Shown piece by piece: positions 43,267-52,471 of a stretch of 64,000 nucleotides of DNA. The stretch's first letter is position 1, and every line of letters begins with the position of its first letter. The stretch spans positions 62,001 to 126,000 of the forward strand of contig JAGZEG010000003.1 in assembly GCA_018368455.1 (NCBI GenBank), in the 5' to 3' direction. Source of the stretch: Coriobacteriia bacterium (GTDB lineage Bacteria; Actinomycetota; Coriobacteriia; Coriobacteriales; UMGS124). The notes under the pieces were generated by a model. That model worked only from the letters and a program-made list of their open reading frames with translations, was not told where the DNA came from and made no database searches. Both the position numbers and the translations under genes were made by a program.

Positions 43267-45741
43267 GTGTGCCTGATGGAACGCCCGCGTCGCACATACG
43301 TGTATGTAATATGTGGAACATGCTGCGGATCCGCCGGAGGTCTTCTGATCCTTCTTGGGTTCACGCTATACGTTGCTGTCAAAACTGCTCTCGTGTTAGC
43401 TGGCATTACTATTTTAGTAATTGGGCTTTTATGTATTGTTGCTTTAATATCGTCGCCATTCATTACTGCAGCGAAAAATAAGCAAGATGAAGAAGCGGCT
43501 GAAATCCTAGGGCCACGCTATTTCGATCTCAGCGGTATGCTTCGAGTGCTTGAGCAGCCTGCGGATGTATACAAACAAGCAATTGACCGGGAATTGAACG
43601 ATGTCAGTACATCCGGTGACTGGCATGCATGCTCTCTTGGATTAAACTACGAGAAATTCTGCACATCACATATCTATAATATGAAGATGCGTAAATCTGA
43701 GGTATTTCTAACCTTTCTAAACGAGTCAATTAAAAAATATAATGAATATAGATTTATAAATGAAGGTATAAATACTTTAACAACAGTCGAAAATGATATA
43801 AGAGAAAGGATAAAGAAAGCAGGTGTTGATGAGAAGTACAAAATCTTGCGCTATGGCTATCGGTCATGCTCGCTTAGAGAGCCATATGCACCGGAGGCGC
43901 TTGACGAGCTTTTGTCAATTATCAATGACGCTGTTTTATTTCGGTCTGGCATGAGCATGGACCGGATGCTGTCCAAGCCTTCCTGGATGACCGAACGCGC
44001 ATTTTGGGAAAAGAAATATGGGGCCGATATTAAATTTGATTTTAATCAAAAACAAATTGTAGCCGTGGGGATCGAACTTCGAATATTAAGAAATAAATCC
44101 TTCTATGATCCCTGGCTATGGGAATCGTTCAGGGGGATTATTGAGGACGAGGTTGATAAATATCTTCAAGGAGATGCATCTCGTGCTCGGCCATTTTATG
44201 AAGGAGACCAACCGACAGGGGCTGGCTGTGATTGGAGTTATCACCTCCTTGATTGTTCTTCCTTAAATCCCAAGGTTCGTCAAATCGTACGCGAGCGAGT
44301 GAGATTTGTATCGAACTTCAAGGGGGCACTCGGGTCTTTTCAGGCTTTCCAAAAAGGTCTTGTAGACGCTGGGATCGATGAATGCCTATTCTCTGATGAT
44401 CCCACCGGAGATTATGGGAGAATCTCATTGAGTCTGAGGCGCCTGGTTGGTAGTCAGGTTTGCTATGGTGTGGATATCATCCAAAATCCCTCTCAGATGA
44501 TCATGAGTTTTATAAGACTTGCTATTGATGCGGCTCTCTATCGCTATTTCGCTTCCAAGCCATACGCTTCGGAGGAGCTCGGCATTGATAAATTGGCATC
44601 CTCACTTGAGAGTGTGTACTTGCCGATCGATGAGATACCCGACTTCTTTATAACGTACATTCAAGATATAACGGCTTTAGATGATGAAAAAATCAAATAT
44701 CTATTTGATGAAAGAAAGTTATATATTAATGAAAGGAGAAGGTATGTTGATGAGATAAGCAGGTCCTTGGCCAGCCAGACGGCAGAGAGCGACTCAAAGG
44801 AGAATACCATGGCATCTTCAGGTAATCGAGCTTATGAATACAAAATATCTCCTTCAGGATCTTTGGATATCGAACCTCACGTTGAGCGTCCAATCGCCTC
44901 TGCTTTCGGAGACGGTGGCGAGGCCGATAGCGAAGGCTGCGATTACCTGTTAGCTGATACATTTTCAGAGGCGTATCACCGACTGTGCTATGAGACGGGT
45001 AAGGTCTTTGTGAAGGGAGATTTCGGCTCGCTGTTCAATGGCTTTAGTGAAGGCATGAATAGCATCGCCGCACAGATCGCTCCGCAGGGCGAAGAATCCC
45101 ATCTCCATATAGAGGGTTATTTTGCTGAGATGCTGCTGTTGTTCAGGGACGCTGTGCTGTTTCAATGCGGATGCGGATGCACTGAGTCTTTTCTGAATCA
45201 TTGTCTCATGGGCCCATTTGGGAATAGCCAAATGGCGGATTTTGTACGGGTGTTGCTCCCCGAAGATATGGAGACTATTCCGGATCCCTCGGGTCTTGCC
45301 GCCATGCAGCAGGAAAAGGCGCGTGTGGATCGGCTTGAAGGGCTTCTAGAGGAGGGTGTGGAAGCCTTAGATGACGAGGGGATGATGCTGCTCGTCGATG
45401 AAGTGGCTCGTCGGGCAGGCTATCGCTGCGACCCATCGAAGTATGAGGAAGGGTTTCGATTTTTTGGTATAACTTGGCCGACCCTAACCAATCGTGTAAA
45501 AGAGTACGCGCTTCGGATTAGCGATGTCACTACGCCTGAGGAGCCTCTTGGTCTTACTTGGGGATTGGTCCGTGCAGCTGTTGATGCTGCCCTGTTCCGT
45601 GCTGGCTGCGGTACGGACTGGGATTCTTTCAAAACATCTGCTCTTGAAAGTGTCCATCTTAAGCTTGATGAAATTCCCCCTCTGCTTCGGAATTATGCGT
45701 ATGAAACATGCGTGAAGAACGGATGGAATTCCGATCGTTAA
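43267..45741 (+). CDS. Unrecognised membrane-anchored repeat protein at the end of the BREX operon
   Basis: 824 residues, no family recognised. Two adjacent N-terminal membrane helices (about 11-38 and 41-66) precede a large hydrophilic, presumably cytoplasmic region. A motif like hydrophobic-x-DA-(A/V)-L-(F/Y)-(R/Q) occurs four times: NDAVLFRSG (about 219), IDAALYRYF (about 420), RDAVLFQCG (about 628) and VDAALFRAG (about 772). Two of them are followed by LESV-(Y/H)-L-x-(I/L)-DEIP. This suggests a duplicated domain. Composition is AT-richer than neighbours, most clearly from 43640 to 44760. Start: GTG at 43267 (4 nt after GGAAAGG) or ATG at 43276. It lies 23 nt after the BrxL remnant and is probably co-transcribed with BREX; an accessory defence role is inference. 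Confidence 0.65.
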   Translation: MCLMERPRRTYVYVICGTCCGSAGGLLILLGFTLYVAVKTALVLAGITILVIGLLCIVALISSPFITAAKNKQDEEAAEILGPRYFDLSGMLRVLEQPADVYKQAIDRELNDVSTSGDWHACSLGLNYEKFCTSHIYNMKMRKSEVFLTFLNESIKKYNEYRFINEGINTLTTVENDIRERIKKAGVDEKYKILRYGYRSCSLREPYAPEALDELLSIINDAVLFRSGMSMDRMLSKPSWMTERAFWEKKYGADIKFDFNQKQIVAVGIELRILRNKSFYDPWLWESFRGIIEDEVDKYLQGDASRARPFYEGDQPTGAGCDWSYHLLDCSSLNPKVRQIVRERVRFVSNFKGALGSFQAFQKGLVDAGIDECLFSDDPTGDYGRISLSLRRLVGSQVCYGVDIIQNPSQMIMSFIRLAIDAALYRYFASKPYASEELGIDKLASSLESVYLPIDEIPDFFITYIQDITALDDEKIKYLFDERKLYINERRRYVDEISRSLASQTAESDSKENTMASSGNRAYEYKISPSGSLDIEPHVERPIASAFGDGGEADSEGCDYLLADTFSEAYHRLCYETGKVFVKGDFGSLFNGFSEGMNSIAAQIAPQGEESHLHIEGYFAEMLLLFRDAVLFQCGCGCTESFLNHCLMGPFGNSQMADFVRVLLPEDMETIPDPSGLAAMQQEKARVDRLEGLLEEGVEALDDEGMMLLVDEVARRAGYRCDPSKYEEGFRFFGITWPTLTNRVKEYALRISDVTTPEEPLGLTWGLVRAAVDAALFRAGCGTDWDSFKTSALESVHLKLDEIPPLLRNYAYETCVKNGWNSDR

Positions 45742-45767
45742 AGTTAAAATGATACGGCGTCGAATGC

Positions 45768-45849
45768 GGGACTCTAGATTTTTCTGAAGCATCGGGGACT
45801 CTAAAGTGCAAGGGGATGCTATGGTGACGGTATCGAAGATAAGCTTATC
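45768..45849. promoter_or_regulatory. pyrE upstream region with short direct repeats and a palindrome
   Basis: In the 190-nt gap after the BREX-linked gene, GGGACTCTAGA (45768-45778) is repeated as GGGACTCTAAA (45795-45805). The 12-bp palindrome GATAAGCTTATC occupies 45838-45849. They could be operators for pyrE or scars at the right edge of the island. No certain promoter is seen. Confidence 0.35.
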
Positions 45850-45931
45850 CTGTTAGGACCTGACATCTTTCCATCAGAGGAACGCTGGCATTGTCTCGAT
45901 GTAATACATCTCGATTGAAGGAGTCCCGCTC

Positions 45932-46588
45932 ATGGCATCGAAGGTCACCAAGGAAGACGTCGCGAAGGGCCTGCTCTCCATCAAGGCGGTGTTCCTGCGC
46001 CCCGACGAGCCGTTCACGTGGGCCTCGGGTATCAAGAGCCCCATCTACTGCGACAACCGTCTCATCCTGTCCTACCCCGAGGTGCGCGAGACGGTTGAGT
46101 CCGGCCTGGCCGAGCTCATTGCCGAGCGCTTCCCGCAGGCCGACAGCATCATGGGCACGTCGACGGCCGGTATTGCTCACGCGGCCATCGTTGGCTACAA
46201 GCTCGGCAAGCCGATGGGATATGTGCGCGGCTCGGCCAAGGACCACGGCCGCAAGAACCAAATCGAGGGCCGGCTCGAGCCTGGCGCCAAGGTCGTCGTC
46301 ATCGAAGACCTTATCTCGACGGGTGGCTCCTCCATCGAATGCGCCCAGGTGCTGCGCGATGCCGGTGCCGAGGTACTCTCTGTCGTGAGTATCTTCACGT
46401 ACGGCATGGCCAAAGCCGCGGCGAACTTCGAGGCGGCGGGCTTTGCGCACGACAGCCTGTGCGACTTCGACACGCTCGTTGAGGTCGCGGCTGCTGAGGG
46501 CTATGTGCAGCCGGCCGATGTCGCACGCCTGCGCAAGTTCCGCGACAACCCCTCCGACGAGTCCTGGATCTCGCACAGCGAGGCATAG
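45932..46588 (+). CDS. pyrE: Orotate phosphoribosyltransferase
   Basis: Condenses orotate with PRPP to give OMP in pyrimidine synthesis. 218 residues. Seen: FTWASGIKSPIYCDNR near the N-terminus and the PRPP-binding loop VVVIEDLISTGGSS (about 115-128). Ribosome binding by GAAGGAG. It stands alone and flanks the right side of the BREX island, so it is a chromosomal landmark rather than part of it. A strong terminator follows. Confidence 0.95.
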   Translation: MASKVTKEDVAKGLLSIKAVFLRPDEPFTWASGIKSPIYCDNRLILSYPEVRETVESGLAELIAERFPQADSIMGTSTAGIAHAAIVGYKLGKPMGYVRGSAKDHGRKNQIEGRLEPGAKVVVIEDLISTGGSSIECAQVLRDAGAEVLSVVSIFTYGMAKAAANFEAAGFAHDSLCDFDTLVEVAAAEGYVQPADVARLRKFRDNPSDESWISHSEA

Positions 46589-46633
46589 CGGATCGCACAT
46601 GTATTGCGGCGGCTGACGCGTAGACCGCTGCTA

Positions 46634-46674
46634 GAAGGGCGCCCGTCCTTTGGGATGGGCGCCCTTCGCTTTTT
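46634..46674 (+). terminator. Rho-independent terminator of pyrE
   Basis: GAAGGGCGCCC (46634-46644) pairs perfectly with GGGCGCCCTTC (46657-46667), followed by a run of five T. The gene ends 46 nt upstream. Confidence 0.92.
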
Positions 46675-46728
46675 GAGGGGTCTCGCGATGCTGGGCGCCG
46701 CCTCTTTGTCGCGCGGGCGGTGCCTCGC

Positions 46729-46940
46729 GGGCAGAAAGCCGAGGTGTGCATGGCTCGGTTGCCGGCTGGGATGGGCGTTCGGTGGGCACAGGCCGCTGAC
46801 CTGCGGTTTTCTTGAGAAGAGCTTTCAGGCGGATCGGCTTTCGCCAGATGCGCCATACACGGCTTGCGTTCTTGTCCATGAATCGGCGGGCCAACGGCAA
46901 GATGCATCCCCGTCGGCAGCAAACCGTGAGCTTTCTGCCC
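46729..46940. repeat. Intergenic structured repeat, AGAAA-CGAG-GTGCAT family, copy 2
   Basis: GGGCAGAAAGC (46729-46739) and GCTTTCTGCCC (46930-46940) are perfect 11-bp inverted ends of a 212-nt stretch. Just inside the left end is CGAGGTGTGCATGGC, shared with the queH-downstream and 50.7-kb copies. GACCTGCGGTTTTC (46798) echoes GCAAACCCGCAGGTC at 50.6 kb. The 230 nt from here to the surface-protein start at 47172 hold no gene that can be supported. Confidence 0.5.
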
Positions 46941-47171
46941 CCGACGCCACGGGCTCCTTCGACCGCTCGCCGGAATGGTATTCCCGGGCCGCGTTCGATG
47001 CGCGTGCGGATCCATTCGTTCCGCTCGCCAGTAAAAAAGCCTTCCACAAAGGTAAACTCAATCTGTGGGGCGCCTTCTGTCCGTATAATCCCACATATAG
47101 CGGTTCTTCCACTGCGATACCGCGTGCGGCGGATTGCCTGCACGCTGCAGAACGGACGAAAGGCGGTTGCC

Positions 47172-50100
47172 ATGGTCCTACGCAGCTTCCGTGTGCCCGA
47201 GACGACGAATACGCCTTCGATGCGCCGGGGCAGGCGGGACGTCGTTCCGTGGCTCGCCCCGGCACTTCTCGCGGTGATTTTCGGCCTGGCATGTGCGCTT
47301 AGCCCTGCCTGGGCGGCGGAGTATGAGCCCGGGGGAGGGACGACGGCCGGTGGGACGCCTCCCGTTGGCCCCACTGTTTCGAATTCTCCAGACCTGACTT
47401 CTGCGGTTGATTTTGCCCAGCCCAACCACGAGGACGTCGCTGTTGAGCTCCCCGTTACTGCGCCTCTCGTAGCCCCCGAGGTCCCTGATGATCTTGATGT
47501 CGTGGCCACCGACGCTGCCCAGGATTCTCTCGATGCCGTAGCAGCCCCGGGCGTTCTTGCTGGCTCCTCTCAGGACGCTCTCGCCTCCGCCGCCTTCGAC
47601 GAAGCTTCCGATGCTCTCGATGCCGCAGCTCTCCCTGGCACCTCGGCCGGCTCAACCCAGGAGGATCCCGACGGCTTCGATGTCTCAGCATCGTCCGGTT
47701 CCGCCGACGCCCCTGTCGCCGCAGTGCCCGGCCCCACCCAGGAAGCTCCCGACGCCCCCGACACCTCGGCGTCATTCGGTTCCACCAACGCCTCCGTTGC
47801 CGCGTCGCCCGGCCCCACCCAGGAGGTCCCCGAGGCTCCCGCTCCCGTCGCCCCCTACGCCTACGCCGATCACGTCTCGCTCTACCTTCTTGCCACGCTC
47901 AGCGGTCGCGACATGGAACCCGGCGAGCTCTCGTTCACGATGACGGGCCGCCCCTCCACGGGCGACCCCGCATCGGGCGACGCGACGTCGAAGCTCTCCG
48001 CGTCCGACGCCCACTTCGCCAACACGAGCGCGGGCGGAGAACGCCTCTTCGGCCTGCTCGAAGACCTCTCGTTCACCTCCGCTGACGCCGGCAAGACGTT
48101 CGTGTTCGACCTGCGCCAGGACATCCCCGCCGACGCGACGAATCCCTCCGTGGACGCGGCGCTTCCCCAGTTCGCGGGTATGACGTACGGCCAGATCGCC
48201 GCCCAGGTGGGCAGCGTAGGCTCCCTGGAGAGCGTCATCGCAGGCCAGCCTTCCGACGCGGAGCTTGCCCTGCTCATGGACGGCTGGCAGCTCGACGGCG
48301 TGTCATATCCTTCCTTTGCAGTCTCCTACGCGATAGATGTCCTGGCGGGCGATGACGGAGCGCTCGCTACCCAGACGTGGATCACGCGCGTCTCGGTGAG
48401 CCCGGACGATGGGGCCGTCCCGAGCGTCTCCGCGCGCCCGTCGCCCGTCCTCGATGGCGGCAACGCCGACGTGAAGTTCCCGAGCGTCTACGTTGACCCC
48501 TCCACCGAGCCGGATCCCGATCCCGCGCTCGACTACGGCGAGGAAGGTGCCGCGCGCATGGGCATCGCCCTTGACGGGCGTCCGATGGCCGCGGGCGAGT
48601 TCTCGTTCACGCTCGTTCCGGTGGGCGATCTTGGCAACGAGGACACATCTGGCGCGTCGTATGAGCAGGCCGCCGCCAAGCTCTCCGGCTTGACTACGCA
48701 TTTCACGAGCGGTGCTGCGCAGGAGGCAGGCGCGATTGACTACCAGGCCCTACTCGCCAACGCCTCGTTCGAGCCCGAAGAGGTCAACCTCATCTACCGG
48801 TTCTTCCTGATGCAGGACATTCCTGCCGAGGCGACGAACCCCCTGCTTGCCGAGGACCCGGACTTCGCCGACGTGGCCGGCAAGACGTATGGCGAGCTCG
48901 GGGCGTTCAGTTGGCAGGCCGATCCTATGTGGGGCGATCTCGACGGCGAGTTTTCGCATGCCGACCGTGCGAAGCTCCACGCGGGCTGGCAGTTGGACGG
49001 CATCTCCTACGACGCGACGCGCTACGAGCTCTACGCGTTTGTACTCCAGGGCGCCAACGGTGCGGTCGAGGTCGACTACATGGCTCTGGGCTTCGTGAAC
49101 CGCATCGACGCACAGAGCGGCGAGGTTGTCGAGGACGTTTCCATGCTGTTGTTCTCGAGCAGGGAGGGTTCCCACGCGCCAGAGAATGCTCTGGTGTTCC
49201 GCAATGCATACGTGGGCGAGGCTCCTGCTGCCGATACGGTACTGGGCGACGTTCTGCCCCTGACGGTCGGCGTGTCCCTTAAGGGCTCCGCAATCCAGCA
49301 GGGCCAGTTCGGCTTCACGCTCGTGCCACGCGAGTCCCTGCCCGGCGATGAGGGCGCAGACGCCGCGGCCAAGCTGACGGAGGCCGACGCACACCCCGTG
49401 AGCGGCGTCTCCGACGGCCTTGCGACGATGCCGCTACTTGCGGGCTTCGCAGCAGGTCCGCAAGACGTCGGCGGGTCGTATGTGTACACGCTGGTTCAGG
49501 ACGTTCCCGGGGACGCGACGAACCCCGCCATGTCTCAGCGCTTCCCGCAGTTCTCCGGGCTGACCTACGGCGAGCTAAGCGAGATTATTGCCTCTGGCGG
49601 CGACGTCCAGGAGCGCATGGACGCCACAAACGCGCTCGCCATGGACGGGTGGCGCGCGAATGGCGTCACCTACGACACGCGCAGGAGCTCCGTGGTCGTC
49701 AACGTGGGCGAGGACGATCCCACGCAGCTCTCCGTTCTCGTTACGACGTACGGCTACGCTCCCGACGCCGACGGTACGTGGGGCGTCGCCCGTGAGGAGC
49801 GGTCGTTCTCGACGGCAGACGGCGCACCGGAGGAGCCCGTCCTCACGTTCGAGAACCGTTATGTCGCTGCGTTCACCGACGTGACGGCCCCGATCGTCGT
49901 GGCGAAAAACGTGCTGACGGGGCGCGACCAGGCTACGGGGGAGTTCAGCTACGGCATCACGACGTCTGACGAGACGCCCGGTTCTGTGGAGCCGTGGGCG
50001 AGTGCGACGAACGCGGCTGACGGCACCGTGACGTTCACGCCGCTCGATCCCGCGCTCGACTCCGCGTGGCTCTCCTTCATGGCAGCGATCGGCGGCCCGG

Positions 50101-50522
50101 TCAATGAGTTCACGACGGCGGAGGGCCTGCGCGGATGGCGCGTCGGATTTACGGCGTACCAGGCGGCCGAAGTGCCCGAGGGCGTGACGGCCGAGGTTGA
50201 TGCCGTTGACTTCACGATATCTTTCGTCGACAACGGCGACGGGACGCTGGTCCCGTCCATCGACTACCCTGTGGGCGGCATCGTTTTCAAGAACGCCTAC
50301 GCGGGGGCGCCCGTAGATCCGGATCCCGACGAGCCCGCACGGCCTGATGACGGCAAGAAGCCGACAGTTGACAGGAAGCCGGCGTCGCAGATCCCCAAGA
50401 CGGGCGACGCGAGCGTTCCTGCCGCCGCGTGGCTGGGCCTCGCGCTCGGCGGAGCGACGTGCGCGGCTGCTGGCGTGGCTCTCGTGGCCCGTGGTGCACG
50501 TCGTCGCTCGGGTCGTTCGTAG
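47172..50522 (+). CDS. Sortase-anchored surface protein with four repeated pilin-like domains
   Basis: 1116 residues. The N-terminal signal peptide (basic MRRGRRD then a hydrophobic core) has likely cleavage after AWA at 48. An Ala/Ser/Pro/Asp-rich spacer (about 60-230) contains tandem units ending in PGPTQE. Four homologous domains start near 230, 460, 697 and 906, each with a G-(E/Q)-F/L-(S/G)-F-(T/G/S) strand; the first three also share QD-(I/V)-P-x-(D/E)-ATNP and GW-(Q/R)-x-(D/N)-G-(V/I)-(S/T)-Y. This resembles streptococcal pilin isopeptide-linker (FctA/Spy0128-like) domains. The C-terminus is a sorting signal: IPKTG at 1074-1078, a hydrophobic stretch and RRRSGR. Probably an adhesin or shaft-like protein; no sortase gene is nearby. 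Start at 47172 follows GAAAGG. Confidence 0.85.
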   Translation: MVLRSFRVPETTNTPSMRRGRRDVVPWLAPALLAVIFGLACALSPAWAAEYEPGGGTTAGGTPPVGPTVSNSPDLTSAVDFAQPNHEDVAVELPVTAPLVAPEVPDDLDVVATDAAQDSLDAVAAPGVLAGSSQDALASAAFDEASDALDAAALPGTSAGSTQEDPDGFDVSASSGSADAPVAAVPGPTQEAPDAPDTSASFGSTNASVAASPGPTQEVPEAPAPVAPYAYADHVSLYLLATLSGRDMEPGELSFTMTGRPSTGDPASGDATSKLSASDAHFANTSAGGERLFGLLEDLSFTSADAGKTFVFDLRQDIPADATNPSVDAALPQFAGMTYGQIAAQVGSVGSLESVIAGQPSDAELALLMDGWQLDGVSYPSFAVSYAIDVLAGDDGALATQTWITRVSVSPDDGAVPSVSARPSPVLDGGNADVKFPSVYVDPSTEPDPDPALDYGEEGAARMGIALDGRPMAAGEFSFTLVPVGDLGNEDTSGASYEQAAAKLSGLTTHFTSGAAQEAGAIDYQALLANASFEPEEVNLIYRFFLMQDIPAEATNPLLAEDPDFADVAGKTYGELGAFSWQADPMWGDLDGEFSHADRAKLHAGWQLDGISYDATRYELYAFVLQGANGAVEVDYMALGFVNRIDAQSGEVVEDVSMLLFSSREGSHAPENALVFRNAYVGEAPAADTVLGDVLPLTVGVSLKGSAIQQGQFGFTLVPRESLPGDEGADAAAKLTEADAHPVSGVSDGLATMPLLAGFAAGPQDVGGSYVYTLVQDVPGDATNPAMSQRFPQFSGLTYGELSEIIASGGDVQERMDATNALAMDGWRANGVTYDTRRSSVVVNVGEDDPTQLSVLVTTYGYAPDADGTWGVAREERSFSTADGAPEEPVLTFENRYVAAFTDVTAPIVVAKNVLTGRDQATGEFSYGITTSDETPGSVEPWASATNAADGTVTFTPLDPALDSAWLSFMAAIGGPVNEFTTAEGLRGWRVGFTAYQAAEVPEGVTAEVDAVDFTISFVDNGDGTLVPSIDYPVGGIVFKNAYAGAPVDPDPDEPARPDDGKKPTVDRKPASQIPKTGDASVPAAAWLGLALGGATCAAAGVALVARGARRRSGRS

Positions 50523-50539
50523 CCTCCCGTCGCCGCGAA

Positions 50540-50700
50540 GGCGCTTTCTGGCCAGAATCGCGCGGCGTGTATTCCCAGGGCGGCCCCTTTGGCGTGTGTA
50601 TGCCGAAGGGGCCTCTCCCGTTTGGTGCAAACCCGCAGGTCGGCAAGACGCCGCCACGCCGGGGCTGCCAGGGCGCGATGCACATCCTCGCTTTCTGGCC
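50540..50700. repeat. Intergenic structured repeat, AGAAA-CGAG-GTGCAT family, copy 3 (inverted)
   Basis: Fills most of the 290-nt gap after the surface-protein gene. TTCTGGCCAGAA (50546-50557) is a perfect palindrome. Minus-strand 50699-50674 reads GCCAGAAAGCGAGGATGTGC then ATCGC, matching the copies near 5866 and 46731. CCGCAGGTC (50633-50641) parallels the GACCTGCGG of copy 2. A CCCCTTTGGCG/CGAAGGGG-type pair (about 50585-50611) adds another hairpin. Confidence 0.45.
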
Positions 50701-50812
50701 ACCGAGCCGCCCCTGGATGCCGTTTTGCTGCCTATGGGCCAACTTCCCACCCCGTCATATCGCCATGCGTGCATAATCAGGCCTGTCTATCCGCTCTAGT
50801 GAGGAGGCATGC

Positions 50813-52327
50813 ATGTCCGAAGAGTCCACCGCCTGCTGCGAGGGCTGCCCCGAGCAGAAGGCTGGCTGCTGCGCCGACAAGCCGAAGAAGGAGTTCCGCG
50901 AGCACCCCGCGCCCGTGAGTGCGCAGTTCACGTGGCAGTCCGGCGAGCAGGCCATCGCCTACACCGCCACTGCCGGCCACGTCGACATCCGCGAGGATTG
51001 CGGCGAGCCCATCGGCTCGTTCTTCTGCCTGTCCTACGTCGCCGATGACCCGCAGGGTGGCGCGCAGGCCCGTCCCGTCACGTTCGCGTACAACGGTGGC
51101 CCTGGCTCGGCCAGCGTGCCGATCAACGTCGGCGGCATCGGCCCGCGCCGCGTCGTCCCCAACGGCGACCGTCGCATCGGCCCCGCGCCGTTCCAGATCG
51201 AGGACAACCCCTACACGCTGCTGCCCGAGTCCGACGTCGTGTTTGTCGACGCGCTGGGCACCGGCTGGTCCGACCTGGCGAAGGGCGTTAAGCCCGAGCG
51301 CGCCTGGGGCGTCGACAAGGACGCCGAGTGCTTCGCCCGCTTCATCTACGCGTGGCTCGAGCGTACGGGCCGCTGGAACTCGCCCATCTACCTCTATGGC
51401 GAGAGCTACGGCACGACGCGCAACGCCGTGCTGTGCAAGGTGCTCGAGGACAAGGGCATCGCGTGCAACGGCGTTGTCATGCTGTCGTCCATCTTCGACT
51501 GGACGCCGACGATCCCGGGCAACGACAGCAACTACGTGCAGCTGTTCCCGACGTTTGCGGCCATCGCCAACTACCACGGCAAGTGCGACGCCGCCAAGGG
51601 CAAGACCGACGACGAGCTGTTCGAGGCCGCCTGCGCCTTTGCCGAGGACAAGCTCGCCCCGGCGCTGCTCAAGGGCGACCGCCTCGACCAGGACGTCGAG
51701 GCCGAGCTGGCCGAGCAGATGAGCGACTTCCTCGGCCTGTCGAAGAGGTACCTGCGCCGCAAGCACCTGCGCGTCGAGCTTACCGACTTCCGCTACGAGC
51801 TGCTCTCCGACGAGGGCAAGGTCGTCGGCCGCCTCGACGGTCGCTTTTCCAACGATGCCGGCAACTTCCTGCAGACGAGCCGCGAGGGCGTCGACGAGGA
51901 CGATCCGGCGAGCTCGGCCATGAGCGCGGCGTGGGATGCAGGCTGGCACTACATCGTGGGCAGCGAGATCGGCTACCACTACGACAAGCCGTACCTCTCG
52001 AGCAACTACGAGAACATCGGCCCGAAGTGGAACCACAAGCACACGTCGGCCGGCGCGCAGTGGAGCGCCAACACGGCCAACGTCACGTATGACCTGGCGT
52101 ACACGATGCGCCACAACCCGCTTATGAAGGTCATCGTGCTCGGCGGACGCTACGACCTGGCGACCCCGTTCCTCGGGCCCATCGAGGATCTCGCGCGCAT
52201 GTACCTCTCCGAGGACGTCAAGAAGAACCTGTCGTTCAAGCTGTACGACGCCGGCCACATGATCTACGTCAACACGGACGCCTTCAAGAAGCTGGCGGCC
52301 GACATCAAGGAGTTCTACCAGGCGTAG
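50813..52327 (+). CDS. Serine carboxypeptidase-like hydrolase (peptidase family S10)
   Basis: 504 residues with an alpha/beta-hydrolase core of the S10 type. Seen: VTFAYNGGPGSASVPINVGG (oxyanion region), catalytic Ser in LYGESYGTTRN (about 198), Asp in LGGRYDLATPF (about 443) and His in YDAGHMIYVN (about 482). No signal peptide is visible. Instead, the first 25 residues include six cysteines (CCEGCPEQKAGCC), which could bind metal or form disulfides. S10 enzymes are typically secreted and act at low pH, so a signal-less Cys-rich version is odd. GAGGAGG precedes the start. Monocistronic with a terminator downstream. Confidence 0.87.
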   Translation: MSEESTACCEGCPEQKAGCCADKPKKEFREHPAPVSAQFTWQSGEQAIAYTATAGHVDIREDCGEPIGSFFCLSYVADDPQGGAQARPVTFAYNGGPGSASVPINVGGIGPRRVVPNGDRRIGPAPFQIEDNPYTLLPESDVVFVDALGTGWSDLAKGVKPERAWGVDKDAECFARFIYAWLERTGRWNSPIYLYGESYGTTRNAVLCKVLEDKGIACNGVVMLSSIFDWTPTIPGNDSNYVQLFPTFAAIANYHGKCDAAKGKTDDELFEAACAFAEDKLAPALLKGDRLDQDVEAELAEQMSDFLGLSKRYLRRKHLRVELTDFRYELLSDEGKVVGRLDGRFSNDAGNFLQTSREGVDEDDPASSAMSAAWDAGWHYIVGSEIGYHYDKPYLSSNYENIGPKWNHKHTSAGAQWSANTANVTYDLAYTMRHNPLMKVIVLGGRYDLATPFLGPIEDLARMYLSEDVKKNLSFKLYDAGHMIYVNTDAFKKLAADIKEFYQA

Positions 52328-52384
52328 CGCGGTGGCTGTAGTGGGCTTTATGCTGCTACTCTTTGCAAGGTTATGGTGAAACCG

Positions 52385-52426
52385 GGATAGTAAGCCGCGG
52401 GCGTTGCCGGCGACTTACTATCCTTT
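52385..52426 (+). terminator. Terminator of the S10 peptidase gene
   Basis: GGATAGTAAG (52385-52394) pairs with CTTACTATCC (52414-52423) and is followed by TTT. It lies 58 nt after the stop and 46 nt before ilvE. Confidence 0.8.
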
Positions 52427-52471
52427 CGTATCTAATCCGCAATGGGGCGGGGACGCGACGAAGGAGCGCTC

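Noticed and set aside
30900..45760. Prophage or integrative element carrying the BREX genes
   Set aside because: No integrase, transposase, tRNA attachment site or flanking long direct repeat is visible; only short 11-nt repeats occur near 45.77-45.81 kb.
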